8,360 nucleotides of DNA, taken from NCBI GenBank assembly GCA_041584015.1, contig JBFHES010000205.1, forward strand, positions 1 to 8,360, given 5' to 3'. The position numbers and the translations under genes are program-made. Each line of letters opens with the position of its first letter. Positions within the stretch are counted from its first letter, which is position 1. Below are positions 1-6,957 of this stretch, one piece after another. The DNA is from JBFHES01 sp041584015 (GTDB lineage Bacteria; Bacteroidota; Bacteroidia; Bacteroidales; M50B96). Below the pieces are notes generated by a model. It saw only the letters and a program-made list of their open reading frames with translations. It was not told where the DNA came from and did not search any database.

Positions 1-752
1 ACCCCCATTGATGTGCCAACAAACACAAGGTTGGGGATTGTTGGATGATATACAATCTTGAATATTTTATTGTTGGTCCCTAATCCTCCCCATCCAAGGT
101 TAACCGGATTAAAGGGAGTTATAGCCCAGGTAGCACCGCCATCTACTGATCTAAAAATACCATGAGTAGTGTTATTCGATGCGTTCTGTATATTGATTAA
201 AACAGTATCACTATTTCCCGGCGACACAGCAATGGTGTTAACTCCCGAAGCAATTAAATGATCAGTTGTGTTTATCCAGCTTGCACCAGCGTTGCTGCTC
301 ATCCAAAAACCTCCACTTCTCGATCCCATGAACATATGTGTTGTATCAACAGGATTGATCCAAAAACACTCAACGCGGCCAATTCCCGGGGAGTAATGTG
401 AGGTGATATTGTTTGCATCGTACGGGCCCAGATCACGCCATTCACCCGAAAACAAACTCTTGTTCACTGGATTTTTCTCTTTAAACTGTTTGTGAGCTTG
501 AGCAAGAAAATATGGATTTATCTGGCTTCTGTTGCCATCCGGGTAGTACTTGCTTTCATTTTCAGCTTTCCAACGCTGATAACCTTTCCAGCCCGACCCT
601 TTTCCTTTTGTATGCGTTTCGAAATATTTATCTGCCGCTTCAACAACATCATAAAAATTCACCTGCATATCATTCATCATCTGCTTATAGTCAGACTGCC
701 CTAAAGCGCTAGTCGCTACTAACAGCGACAATAGAAGTATTTTTACTCTCAT
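1..752 (-). CDS. Secreted BNR/sortilin-like beta-propeller protein, N-terminal part (3' end outside window)
   Basis: The frame opens with ATG at 752-750 and stays open to the left edge, giving 250 full codons. Residues 1-18 form a Sec signal peptide (Lys near the start, a Leu-rich core, then ALG before QS). Residues 43-73 carry the 'KGKGSGWKGYQRWK' stretch that I recall from Bacteroidota secreted propeller proteins, which usually end in a type IX sorting domain. Two Asp-box/BNR motifs of the form S-x-D/N-x-G-x-x-W are visible: SSNAGASW (about 152-159) and SVDGGATW (about 202-209), each at a blade edge. This supports a sortilin/Vps10-like or sialidase-like propeller. Catalytic function cannot be judged, since the BNR motif is structural. 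A promoter-like site lies about 60 bp upstream. The C-terminus, where a sorting domain would sit, is not in the window, so type IX secretion is inferred. Confidence 0.85.
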   Translation of the reverse strand, partial: MRVKILLLSLLVATSALGQSDYKQMMNDMQVNFYDVVEAADKYFETHTKGKGSGWKGYQRWKAENESKYYPDGNRSQINPYFLAQAHKQFKEKNPVNKSLFSGEWRDLGPYDANNITSHYSPGIGRVECFWINPVDTTHMFMGSRSGGFWMSSNAGASWINTTDHLIASGVNTIAVSPGNSDTVLINIQNASNNTTHGIFRSVDGGATWAITPFNPVNLGWGGLGTNNKIFKIVYHPTIPNLVFVGTSMG

Positions 753-811
753 TAATGTGTGGTTCAGATAAGCTATTCTACAGCTAAATACCTTATCAAA
801 TTATTTAATGT

Positions 812-840
812 CAAATATATATCAATTCAGATTAGCTCAA
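812..840 (-). promoter_or_regulatory. Bacteroidota-type promoter for the propeller gene
   Basis: On the minus strand TATATTTG at 819-812 matches the Bacteroidota -7 element TAnnTTTG exactly. TTG at 840-838 lies 18 nt upstream as a -33 element, close to the usual 19-21. The -7 box is about 60 bp before the ATG at 752, which implies a leader of about 50 nt. The match is direct; promoter activity is inferred. Confidence 0.55.
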
Positions 841-1169
841 AACAATTCTTTAGCTAAGCCAGTATTGTTATTTACAGATTGCTAGAATTTGCTATTCTGA
901 TAAAATGGCTGATAGGCTAATCGGCAACTAAAATATACTTCATAAAATAATCTGAATATACCTTCTCAAAAAAACTAAGGTGATGACTTAAATTGTTTTA
1001 AACTCACTCTCTTCATTTTTCAAAGAGCTCAAACAAAGAACAATTTTCAGTGGTCATTTCACCTTGTTTTTGGCACATAGTCTGATGCCATTGCTGTGCA
1101 GCGATTCAGAACAAATATTTATAAAGGCATAAAGGCAAATAATCTATATAAACTTATGAACCTAAATTA

Positions 1170-1216
1170 GCGCCGACTATGCTCGCCGTGCAGGGGAGCT
1201 TGTCCACGGATGGCGC
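1170..1216. repeat. GC-rich nested inverted repeat
   Basis: These 47 bases are about 70% G+C inside an AT-rich gap. An outer 5-bp stem GCGCC (1170-1174) / GGCGC (1212-1216) encloses an inner 5-bp stem CCGTG (1186-1190) / CACGG (1205-1209), with a 14-nt loop and an asymmetric 11/2-nt internal bulge. The shape fits a structured RNA or a dispersed palindromic element. It has no T-tract, so a terminator is unlikely. No integron attC core (RYYYAAC/GTTRRRY) is apparent. Confidence 0.35.
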
Positions 1217-1284
1217 GAAATAAAAGTTGCTGCTCTGGATGAATGCACTATCTTTTAAAATGCTTGACTAGTTATTAATGAAGG

Positions 1285-1307
1285 TGCCTCAAGAACTATT
1301 TGAGGCA
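1285..1307. repeat. Perfect 8-bp hairpin
   Basis: TGCCTCAA (1285-1292) pairs perfectly with TTGAGGCA (1300-1307) across a 7-nt loop. On the plus strand it is followed by AGCTTTCATTT, a poor U-tract; on the minus strand no T-run follows. It could be a weak plus-strand terminator for something now decayed, or simply a palindrome. Confidence 0.35.
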
Positions 1308-1649
1308 AGCTTTCATTTGGCATCTGTGGAGGGTTTTGGGTTCGTTTTGGGCGGCAGCCAAAATGAACAGAGCAATAGACAGCTATCGGCTATAGCGGAT
1401 AATTCTTAACTAATACAAATCTTTAAATAGTACTGGTTGCCTACTTTCTTAATATCTAGAATTAGTCGACAGTCTATCTGCTTTTAGAAGGATGCCTTCC
1501 TTTCTGTATGCTAGCCACAATCATTGGATCGTATGCAATTGGGCTCGCTTAGTCGCAGAATTTAGACAATGGCTACAGCACGTTTTATCGTAGCACATTA
1601 AACCTTATTGTTATTTAAAACTAATATTCACTGAATAGAAACTTGCGAC

Positions 1650-1676
1650 AAAAAAATCGGCAAATATATGCGATCT
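1650..1676 (-). terminator. Probable intrinsic terminator of the small conserved gene
   Basis: On the minus strand, 13 nt after the TAG at 1691-1689, AGATCG (1676-1671) pairs with CGATTT (1659-1654, one G-T wobble) around an AT-rich loop. The pairing runs straight into seven T's (1656-1650). The stem is short but the T-run is good. It implies that the gene at 1689-2090 is, or recently was, its own transcription unit. Confidence 0.45.
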
Positions 1677-1688
1677 AACAGCCAATTG

Positions 1689-2090
1689 CTATAAAGCTCT
1701 CATGCGGTTATTTCTTGCATTATGCTCCAATTCGGCCAAACCCAACTCTTCCATTAAAGGTGGAATATACATCCCCACTCGTCCTCTAAAATTCTTTTTC
1801 AAACCATACCATCCAGCAACCGGATTATCTGCAGATCTGCCCCAATGTTCAACCGTTCCTTCCTTTGTTGCCTGTTTTTCATCTTTACTACCTAGCGGCA
1901 TCCAGTCGTTAAATTCCTTTAGCATAGCATGCAAATCAGCTATTACCTGATATTTGTAATGCAATACGGTTTTACCTACTGTGCACACAATAATCTCCAT
2001 TCCATCTTTTGTATCAACATACATTTCATAAGAGGAGCTGCCAGGAGGCGTTTTCAGTTTCCAGGGGTTTTCTTTTGTTCTTTTTTACAT
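1689..2090 (-). pseudogene. Small conserved protein of unknown function, stop at codon 2 of the full-length frame
   Basis: The intact frame from the internal ATG at 2024 gives 111 residues. Same-frame translation continues upstream of that ATG as KENPWKLKTPPGSSSYE, which I recall as the conserved N-terminus of this small bacterial family; other conserved segments are VGKTVLHY, IADLHAMLK, EGTVEHWGRSADNPVAGWYG, KNFRGRVGMYIPP and a C-terminal EHNARNNRMRAL. The natural start appears to be ATG at 2090-2088, but the next codon (2087-2085) is TAA, and no ATG, GTG or TTG lies between it and 2024. One base (for example TCA to TAA) would explain this. Alternatives are initiation at 2024 giving a shortened protein, or a sequencing error. 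The rest of the frame is undamaged and a terminator follows, so decay would be recent. Function is unknown; no signal peptide or membrane helix is seen. Confidence 0.6.
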
Positions 2091-2127
2091 AGCACAAATC
2101 TGTTTTAATAAATAGCTACAAACGAAA

Positions 2128-2158
2128 CAAGCACTAAACCAATTTAGTTTAGTGCTTG
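2128..2158 (-). terminator. Strong hairpin terminator after the GH47 gene
   Basis: CAAGCACTAAAC (2128-2139) and GTTTAGTGCTTG (2147-2158) form a perfect 12-bp stem with a 7-nt loop. On the minus strand the stem is followed by TTTCGTTTGT. It starts 85 nt after the GH47 stop and ends before the ATG at 2090, so it separates that gene from the next. The U-tract is imperfect, but the stem is by far the best in the window. Confidence 0.7.
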
Positions 2159-2243
2159 CAATATTCTTTCAGGAAAAACACCCAATAAAGGCTTAAGGTG
2201 CAATCCTGCATAATTCACATTATAAATTCCAATCCAAGAATTC

Positions 2244-3665
2244 CTAGAAGCCTAATCTTGTTTTTGCTATTTTTTTATCGAATGTACTGCGTTTAAATTG
2301 GTGAGCCTCTGTATTAAATATGTACTCATCAAAATTGAATGTTCCTTCGTGATGAGAAAAAGTCAAGTAAAAATACTTCAAGGTTTCGGCAAAGAAGAAT
2401 GTAGGCATATAGTCTTTCTGCTCCATTGTTTGCACATCGGCTATTGATGTAAATGCCACATCAGTTCTACAATGCTTCTTTACATCTGCCCAATGCTTTT
2501 CATTTTGCGTGTAGTAAGCTTTATTACCTGTTAAATGCAACAAATAGTAAGCAGACTCTATTATCTCTGGATTTAAGTCATAGGCCGGATAGTTGGGTGT
2601 TCCAGCTTTATAATCATAGACCATTGGCTCTAATCCATACTTATTCCATAACCAATGCCAGCTCTGCTGATACGCCTCGGCATGTTTTAAATCACCTGAT
2701 AAAGAAAGTAGCGCAGGAAAGAAGGCATCGTATAAGGTAATTACGGAACTTACATGTTCACCAGTATGCATATCTGCCCTACCATACCAGAAATTACCTT
2801 CGTGCATTTCGCCCAGGTACTCATGAATTAATTCAATACTTGCGTCCCAAATCTCGCCTAAGTCCGGATCATTAAAGAGCAAATAACTTTTGTACAAATA
2901 TTCGTAATAAGAATCGACGCCTGCACAAATATGGCTTTGTGTAGAAACCCACTCACCGGATTCAACATCAATTATTTCACCAATAAGGCCAAGCTCTGAA
3001 CGTCGCTCGAATATAGCAAGCGTGGCTTTTTTACCGGCTTGATAATATTTAGGATCCTGCGTATAATAGCTTAGAATACCCATCTCGAAAGTATAGGATG
3101 CAGCTTCAGCCACATTCACTGTATCGCCTCTTGCCACACCTGTTCGCAAGTTCACCCAGTACTTTGGAATACCGGTTGCCGTATTAAAAGCAGGTAACAT
3201 ACGATCTGCAAAATCAACGGCCTTGGCCAATACTTTATCATTTCCTGACAACTCATACATTGCAAGCAGGCCTCCTAAAATTCGAATATTCACTTCAAAT
3301 ATTTTGGCATCAATATCCTTGTCAAAATCTAATGAATCTACCACATAGTTTTCAATTTCCTTCGCATCTTCCTCAAGCCCCATTAAATGCAATGTGCTAT
3401 AGGCATCAATCGGGGAAATATACAATGGCTCGCTGTACCAGTCGGTATAACTTTTAGTAAGCGGTGCCAACACATCATGCCCCCAGGCAAATTCCTTATA
3501 AGCTTTCCAGCTTCTAGCGGTTTCATTAACCACCTCTTTTGCCAAGGCACTGGCAATTGCATCTTCAGCAGATACTTTTGGAGGAGTACTAGCATTCTTG
3601 CTAGTCTGCTGCTGACAAGCTGAGAAAACTATTGCAAGCAGTACGATTAAAATCTCTTTTTTCAT
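2244..3665 (-). CDS. EDEM-like glycoside hydrolase family 47 lipoprotein (class I alpha-mannosidase)
   Basis: GH47 enzymes are Ca2+-dependent inverting exo-alpha-1,2-mannosidases with an (alpha/alpha)7 barrel. This 473-residue protein shows the family landmarks in order: AYKEFAWGHDVLAPL (55-69), FEVNIRILGGLL (123-134, E124 in the catalytic-acid position), LPAFNTATGIP (157-167), VAEAASYTFEM (185-195), GVDSYYEYLYK (249-259, D251), LNPEIIES (364-371, E367), FFFAETLKYFYL (423-434, E427) and FNTEAH (450-455, T452 as Ca2+ ligand). The segment VSSVITLYDAFFPALLSLSGD and the spacing near the C-terminus resemble eukaryotic EDEM more than Golgi mannosidase. An Asn replaces the usual Arg of the LRPE motif. 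Residues 1-17 are a lipoprotein signal (FSAC, Cys17) followed by QQQTS, which lacks the acidic surface-export signature; periplasm-facing outer-membrane anchoring is inferred. The gene has its own promoter-like box and a strong terminator. Confidence 0.9.
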   Translation of the reverse strand: MKKEILIVLLAIVFSACQQQTSKNASTPPKVSAEDAIASALAKEVVNETARSWKAYKEFAWGHDVLAPLTKSYTDWYSEPLYISPIDAYSTLHLMGLEEDAKEIENYVVDSLDFDKDIDAKIFEVNIRILGGLLAMYELSGNDKVLAKAVDFADRMLPAFNTATGIPKYWVNLRTGVARGDTVNVAEAASYTFEMGILSYYTQDPKYYQAGKKATLAIFERRSELGLIGEIIDVESGEWVSTQSHICAGVDSYYEYLYKSYLLFNDPDLGEIWDASIELIHEYLGEMHEGNFWYGRADMHTGEHVSSVITLYDAFFPALLSLSGDLKHAEAYQQSWHWLWNKYGLEPMVYDYKAGTPNYPAYDLNPEIIESAYYLLHLTGNKAYYTQNEKHWADVKKHCRTDVAFTSIADVQTMEQKDYMPTFFFAETLKYFYLTFSHHEGTFNFDEYIFNTEAHQFKRSTFDKKIAKTRLGF

Positions 3666-3718
3666 TGATAAAAATACCTTTAACTGTGAAATTATTTTGA
3701 TTAATTATTTTAAAAGCC

Positions 3719-3726
3719 CAAACATA
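3719..3726 (-). promoter_or_regulatory. Promoter -7 box for the GH47 gene
   Basis: TATGTTTG on the minus strand (3726-3719) is an exact TAnnTTTG match in the 85-bp space after the patatin gene. It lies 53 bp before the ATG at 3665, giving a leader of about 47 nt. No clear TTG sits at the proper -33 distance, so the promoter is half supported. A weak AAAGG about 10 nt before the ATG may assist initiation. Confidence 0.4.
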
Positions 3727-3750
3727 TAATAAACAATGTGAAATCGGCTA

Positions 3751-5445
3751 TTATTTTTCCGATGAAAGGTCTGTAATGTGCATTTTTTTGTACAGCCAAT
3801 AAGGATCTTCTACAAAGCTGCCCCAATCCTTTTGAAGTAAACTAATTGTATCCTGCAATTGCTTATTGTCTTTCACTACATTTGCTTTATCAAGGTCGAC
3901 ACAATACTTTAATAAATTATAGCAAGCGGTAAACTGACCACATGCCACTAAATTCTTGAGGCGCTCAAGCTCCTTATCCTGCTTGGAAAACCACAAGGTA
4001 GTTCCCATTTCGCTGGCTATTTTTGCAGAAGCTGCAACCCACTTTCCGGGTGCTTTAATCTTTTCATCTTTCTTGTCCAGTTCATGCTCATCACTTGCCC
4101 CGTCCTTATACTGCGCATCAGTTAACTCATAAATTAAGGCCGTAATTCTTCGGTGCTTTAAGCTATCGCTGGAATAGAATAAATTATAATTCAGTCTACG
4201 AAGTTGCTTTAGGAAAACGTCATTAATCATTTTCAAAGCCGAAGTTCCACGCTCTTCGAGCATTCTGCCAAACAAGCGTAATTTCAAGTTTTCAAAAAAC
4301 TTAAGTTTACCCTTTAAGAAGCCGGGGACCATTTCCATTACGCGTTCCCAAAAGCGCATCGCAAGTGATTCTGATGCTGACATTAATAGCTGTAGAATAC
4401 CTGCCACCAAAGCAATCGCTGTTGTAGCACCTCCAGCAATATACAAGCAAGTTCCAGGATTGAGGAAGTAAGCGCCGGTAAACAGCACAGCACTTAATCC
4501 AACAGGAACCCAGAACCACCAGCGCTTTTTTAATTTTGCGGCCACCGATTTGTACAAATCAATAACCGACATCGACCAACTTTTCTTCCCAAGATCCATG
4601 GTAGAAGGCTCCCAAGGGTCCATCATATAACTACCAACATCGCAAACCATTATCAGATCATACGCGTCTTCCTTTTTGCGTCGGGCATTAGCTTTCATAA
4701 TACTACCAATACCTTGATTATCGATAATACCACCGTCCATAATACCGATGCCCTTTTCATAAGCTTCTTCTTGTTTAAGAGCAATGTATGCCGGGGCTTT
4801 ATGATCGCTTACAAAGTCATCGGGCATTACCAAAGGCTCAAAGCCAACAGGAAAACAAGATGAAGAAGCAATGGCATCGGCTAGTTTCATGTCAGCTGAA
4901 AGATCGTTTAGAAAGGTATTATACAACCTGTAATTACCAAATTTACCAGTAGTTTGAAATCTAAATGCCAAACCAAAAGAAAAATCAGTGGCATTAAAGC
5001 AAATATCCTGAAGGTGCGATTTGCCAGCTTGCAACTCACCAAACGTCTTTTGAGTTAACAGCTCTTCATAGGTAAGTGCAAATGAATTAATGAGTGAGCG
5101 CTTTTTATGTGTCTTCTTCCAAAGGTCGTTATTAGCAAATCGTTCCAAAGCCTTAGACAGTAATTCATCATTATGAAGTACAGCATAGAAATCATCATAA
5201 AATTTCTGAAACAGAAGACCATCTGCGGTGTAGGCTGCATAGGTTGCTCCTGTTAACGAGCCACCACTAACCGTACTTAGGCCTTTTACATTTTGCAATA
5301 AGGGTTTACCGTTAAATTGAAAATCATTTAAATAGGATAACACACCCAATGAAAAAGACGAAGCACGATAACCACCTCCGCTAAAATTTAATGCAATATT
5401 TCTAAAAAGATGTACCTCATTCGTTTCAACTTCATTCGTTTCCAT
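3751..5445 (-). CDS. Patatin-like phospholipase with central transmembrane hairpin
   Basis: The first ~275 of 564 residues form a patatin/PNPLA lipid acyl hydrolase domain. They contain the oxyanion-hole loop SGGGYR (22-27), the nucleophile elbow STVSGGS with Ser60, and the dyad Asp237 in MDGGIIDN. The elbow reads T-x-S-G-G rather than the textbook G-x-S-x-G. I recall this variant from other patatin-like proteins, so activity is plausible. There is no signal peptide. Two hydrophobic helices follow (about 309-327 and 333-355), so the enzyme is probably a membrane-bound protein with both halves on the cytoplasmic side. Residues ~360-564 are charged and helical, with no family I recognise. The substrate is unknown; membrane phospholipid is likely from the family. 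The start at 5445 is supported by AGGAG four nt upstream. The gene begins 27 bp after the lipoprotein stop and is probably co-transcribed with it. Confidence 0.88.
   Translation of the reverse strand: METNEVETNEVHLFRNIALNFSGGGYRASSFSLGVLSYLNDFQFNGKPLLQNVKGLSTVSGGSLTGATYAAYTADGLLFQKFYDDFYAVLHNDELLSKALERFANNDLWKKTHKKRSLINSFALTYEELLTQKTFGELQAGKSHLQDICFNATDFSFGLAFRFQTTGKFGNYRLYNTFLNDLSADMKLADAIASSSCFPVGFEPLVMPDDFVSDHKAPAYIALKQEEAYEKGIGIMDGGIIDNQGIGSIMKANARRKKEDAYDLIMVCDVGSYMMDPWEPSTMDLGKKSWSMSVIDLYKSVAAKLKKRWWFWVPVGLSAVLFTGAYFLNPGTCLYIAGGATTAIALVAGILQLLMSASESLAMRFWERVMEMVPGFLKGKLKFFENLKLRLFGRMLEERGTSALKMINDVFLKQLRRLNYNLFYSSDSLKHRRITALIYELTDAQYKDGASDEHELDKKDEKIKAPGKWVAASAKIASEMGTTLWFSKQDKELERLKNLVACGQFTACYNLLKYCVDLDKANVVKDNKQLQDTISLLQKDWGSFVEDPYWLYKKMHITDLSSEK
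5413..5442 (-). repeat. 15-bp tandem duplication encoding ETNEV twice
   Basis: Directly after the start codon of the patatin gene, GAAACGAATGAAGTT (5442-5428) is followed by GAAACGAATGAGGTA (5427-5413). The two copies agree at 13 of 15 bases and encode ETNEV-ETNEV. The duplication is in frame and lies before the patatin fold, so it probably has no effect on catalysis. Confidence 0.7.
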
Positions 5446-5449
5446 GCTT

Positions 5450-5454
5450 CTCCT
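5450..5454 (-). promoter_or_regulatory. Shine-Dalgarno site of the patatin gene
   Basis: AGGAG on the minus strand lies 4 nt before the ATG at 5445. Bacteroidota genes often lack such a site, so its presence fixes the start. It also suggests independent ribosome loading on an internal cistron behind the lipoprotein gene. Confidence 0.55.
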
Positions 5455-5472
5455 GTTTTATTAAGTTATTAT

Positions 5473-6765
5473 TTATTTAACCAAATGCTCTAGCTCTTTC
5501 TTAAATACCGGACTAATCAATACCATGCGCTGTAGAAAAGTATATGCATCGTAGCGCAACATTAGTTGTTCTTCGGCATCAATCCAATTAGTACTGAAGA
5601 ATTGTGAGTAGTCGGTAACCGCATCACAGCTCACCGCGGACAAGTCATACATTTGTAGATTATTAAAAGACAATGTATAATTGGCTAGTATTTCAGCAGG
5701 CAATTCTAGCGCGGGTAAATAACGAATATCTCCCGGAGCATAAATCTCCCACGACAGCAATTGACCACCAGAATTTCCATAAAATCGTCCTCTACAATAG
5801 TCATACTCACCTTGAACGGTAAAACTAAAATCCTCAAGAATGTAACCTTCATAAGAGATATTTATGTTTGGCTCTGAAATTTCGGTAGGTATGCTGCCAA
5901 TTTTCTGACTTTCCCAAACCGTACTATTGGAAGGACCATAACCTGTTAACCTTGACATGTATGAATTGAAAATGCCTGCCGGATAGCTAATCGAAATCTG
6001 ATTATCCCAGCTATAGCCACTCTCATACAACTCCCTTTTAAAGATTTTTGGATAATCGCCGTAAATACTACCATCTTTTATTCCGGTTAAGGTGAACTCC
6101 GATTCCATGGCGCCTTCAACTGCCTTTATATTTACATCAGCCTGACTACAACTATATTCTATTAAATTATTCAAATTATAGCCCATATAGTATATTGATG
6201 GTTCTAGATCGGTGAGGTAGTAATAATTTTCATAGTAATCATCAAACAGCAAAAAATCCGTGCCTTCGCATCTACTCATAAAAGAGATGCTGGCGTTATC
6301 CATAATTGCGCTATAATCGATAGTAGAAGAGAAATGGTACTTGCTTGAAAAATTGATATCGCCATAATTATAATCTAGTTCATCAAGGTACAACTTAAAA
6401 GTGTTTAAAGGAGGCGCCTGCATTGGAGGGTTCTGTGTGAGGCTGCTCGCTTTCATTCTAAATGTTGTTTTTATATCAACATCGCCTTCTGCATCAACGT
6501 TACAATAGCTTAATGTGTAATCGCTGTTAGGCGACTGAACTTCCATGGCAAAAGTCTCAAGTCCTGTAATATTTTTATAATCAATAAGAATTCCTTCGCG
6601 ATCGTGAATTAGAGCGTAAGTTGTGCCCGTTACGTAGCTTATAGGTTGATTAAACTCAAGCGAAAATTTTGTAGGTGCATCTGTTGGGTCCGGTTCGTCC
6701 GTATCCTTTTTACAGCTATTAAAAACGAGAATTGCTAATAATAAATAGAGTAGTTTTTTTGTCAT
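5473..6765 (-). CDS. Predicted surface lipoprotein of unknown function
   Basis: I do not recognise the family. The 430-residue protein begins with a lipoprotein signal peptide (residues 1-17, LLYLLLAILVFNSC, Cys18). Cys18 is followed by KKDTDEPDP, a Lys-plus-acidic tail like the Bacteroidota lipoprotein export signal, so anchoring on the outside of the outer membrane is likely. The mature part is rich in Tyr, Ser, Asn and Asp, with short alternating hydrophobic stretches that suggest mainly beta structure. A Tyr-rich patch lies at about 177-196 and isolated Cys residues at about 88 and 166. There is no catalytic motif, repeat or further membrane helix. The stop lies 27 bp before the patatin gene, so the two probably share a transcript. 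A binding or envelope role is conceivable, but the sequence does not show one. Confidence 0.8.
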   Translation of the reverse strand: MTKKLLYLLLAILVFNSCKKDTDEPDPTDAPTKFSLEFNQPISYVTGTTYALIHDREGILIDYKNITGLETFAMEVQSPNSDYTLSYCNVDAEGDVDIKTTFRMKASSLTQNPPMQAPPLNTFKLYLDELDYNYGDINFSSKYHFSSTIDYSAIMDNASISFMSRCEGTDFLLFDDYYENYYYLTDLEPSIYYMGYNLNNLIEYSCSQADVNIKAVEGAMESEFTLTGIKDGSIYGDYPKIFKRELYESGYSWDNQISISYPAGIFNSYMSRLTGYGPSNSTVWESQKIGSIPTEISEPNINISYEGYILEDFSFTVQGEYDYCRGRFYGNSGGQLLSWEIYAPGDIRYLPALELPAEILANYTLSFNNLQMYDLSAVSCDAVTDYSQFFSTNWIDAEEQLMLRYDAYTFLQRMVLISPVFKKELEHLVK

Positions 6766-6867
6766 TGTTTCTGTGATTAGTTAACGAGTGTTTATTTAGG
6801 TTTTTTAATTAACCTTAAGCATTTAGCTTAACTAGCTGTCGAATTTAACTTATTAAGTGATTTACAC

Positions 6868-6896
6868 CAAATAAATTAGTTGGTCAAAGGGCAAAA
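6868..6896 (-). promoter_or_regulatory. Weak promoter candidate for the lipoprotein-patatin unit
   Basis: TTTATTTG (6875-6868) differs from TAnnTTTG at one position. TTTTG (6896-6892) lies 16 nt upstream, slightly too close for a -33 element. The box is about 100 bp before the ATG at 6765. The leader would contain an inverted repeat TTAAGC/GCTTAA at 6815-6831. The site is tentative. Confidence 0.25.
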
Positions 6897-6937
6897 GACT
6901 TTTATAACATGTTTACCTATCTGGCATTTATAGCAAT

Positions 6938-6957
6938 AAAAAACACCCCAGAGGTTT
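6938..6957 (-). terminator. Weak terminator candidate after the PEP-domain gene
   Basis: On the minus strand AAACC (6957-6953) can pair with GGTGTTT (6947-6941, one bulged G) over a 5-nt loop. The stem arm itself runs into the T-tract (six T's, 6943-6938). It lies about 43 nt after the stop at 7000. A wider 7-bp inverted repeat, TCTGGCA (6920-6926) / TGCCAGA (6983-6989), encloses it. The short stem makes this uncertain. Confidence 0.35.

Larger units (their letters stand above)
753..1688. other. 936-bp gap without a confident gene
   Basis: No convincing full gene is seen on either strand. The stretch holds the propeller promoter (812-840), a GC-rich structured island (1170-1216), an 8-bp hairpin (1285-1307), and smaller inverted repeats at 1345-1363 (TTTTGG/CCAAAA), 1382-1396 (GCTAT/ATAGC) and 1487-1499 (GAAGG/CCTTC). 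The terminator-like hairpin of the small gene lies at 1650-1676. Two short open stretches look like possible decayed coding DNA: 988-1146 minus, interrupted by one TGA, and 1453-1593 plus. Neither resembles a family I can name. Confidence 0.6.

Noticed and set aside
492..712. Two overlapping plus-strand open frames of 66-70 codons
   Set aside because: They lie opposite the well-supported propeller gene (signal peptide, BNR motifs) and have no coding features of their own.
1170..1216. Integron attC site or CRISPR repeat
   Set aside because: No attC core sites are seen, and there is no second copy or spacer-repeat pattern in the window.
1661..1668. TATATTTG on the minus strand, a perfect -7 match
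   Set aside because: It sits in the loop of the terminator-like hairpin, with no minus-strand gene within a normal leader distance downstream.
753..1688. Insertion sequence remnant
   Set aside because: The gap looks decayed, but no transposase motif, matching terminal inverted repeats or target-site duplication could be found.
1702..1950. Plus-strand open frame of 82 codons
   Set aside because: It is the complement of the conserved small protein, whose minus-strand translation carries the family motifs.
3743..3763. ATCGG/CCGAT hairpin at the patatin stop codon
   Set aside because: It has only 5 bp, an 11-nt loop that includes the stop codon, and no T-run after it; too weak to call a terminator.
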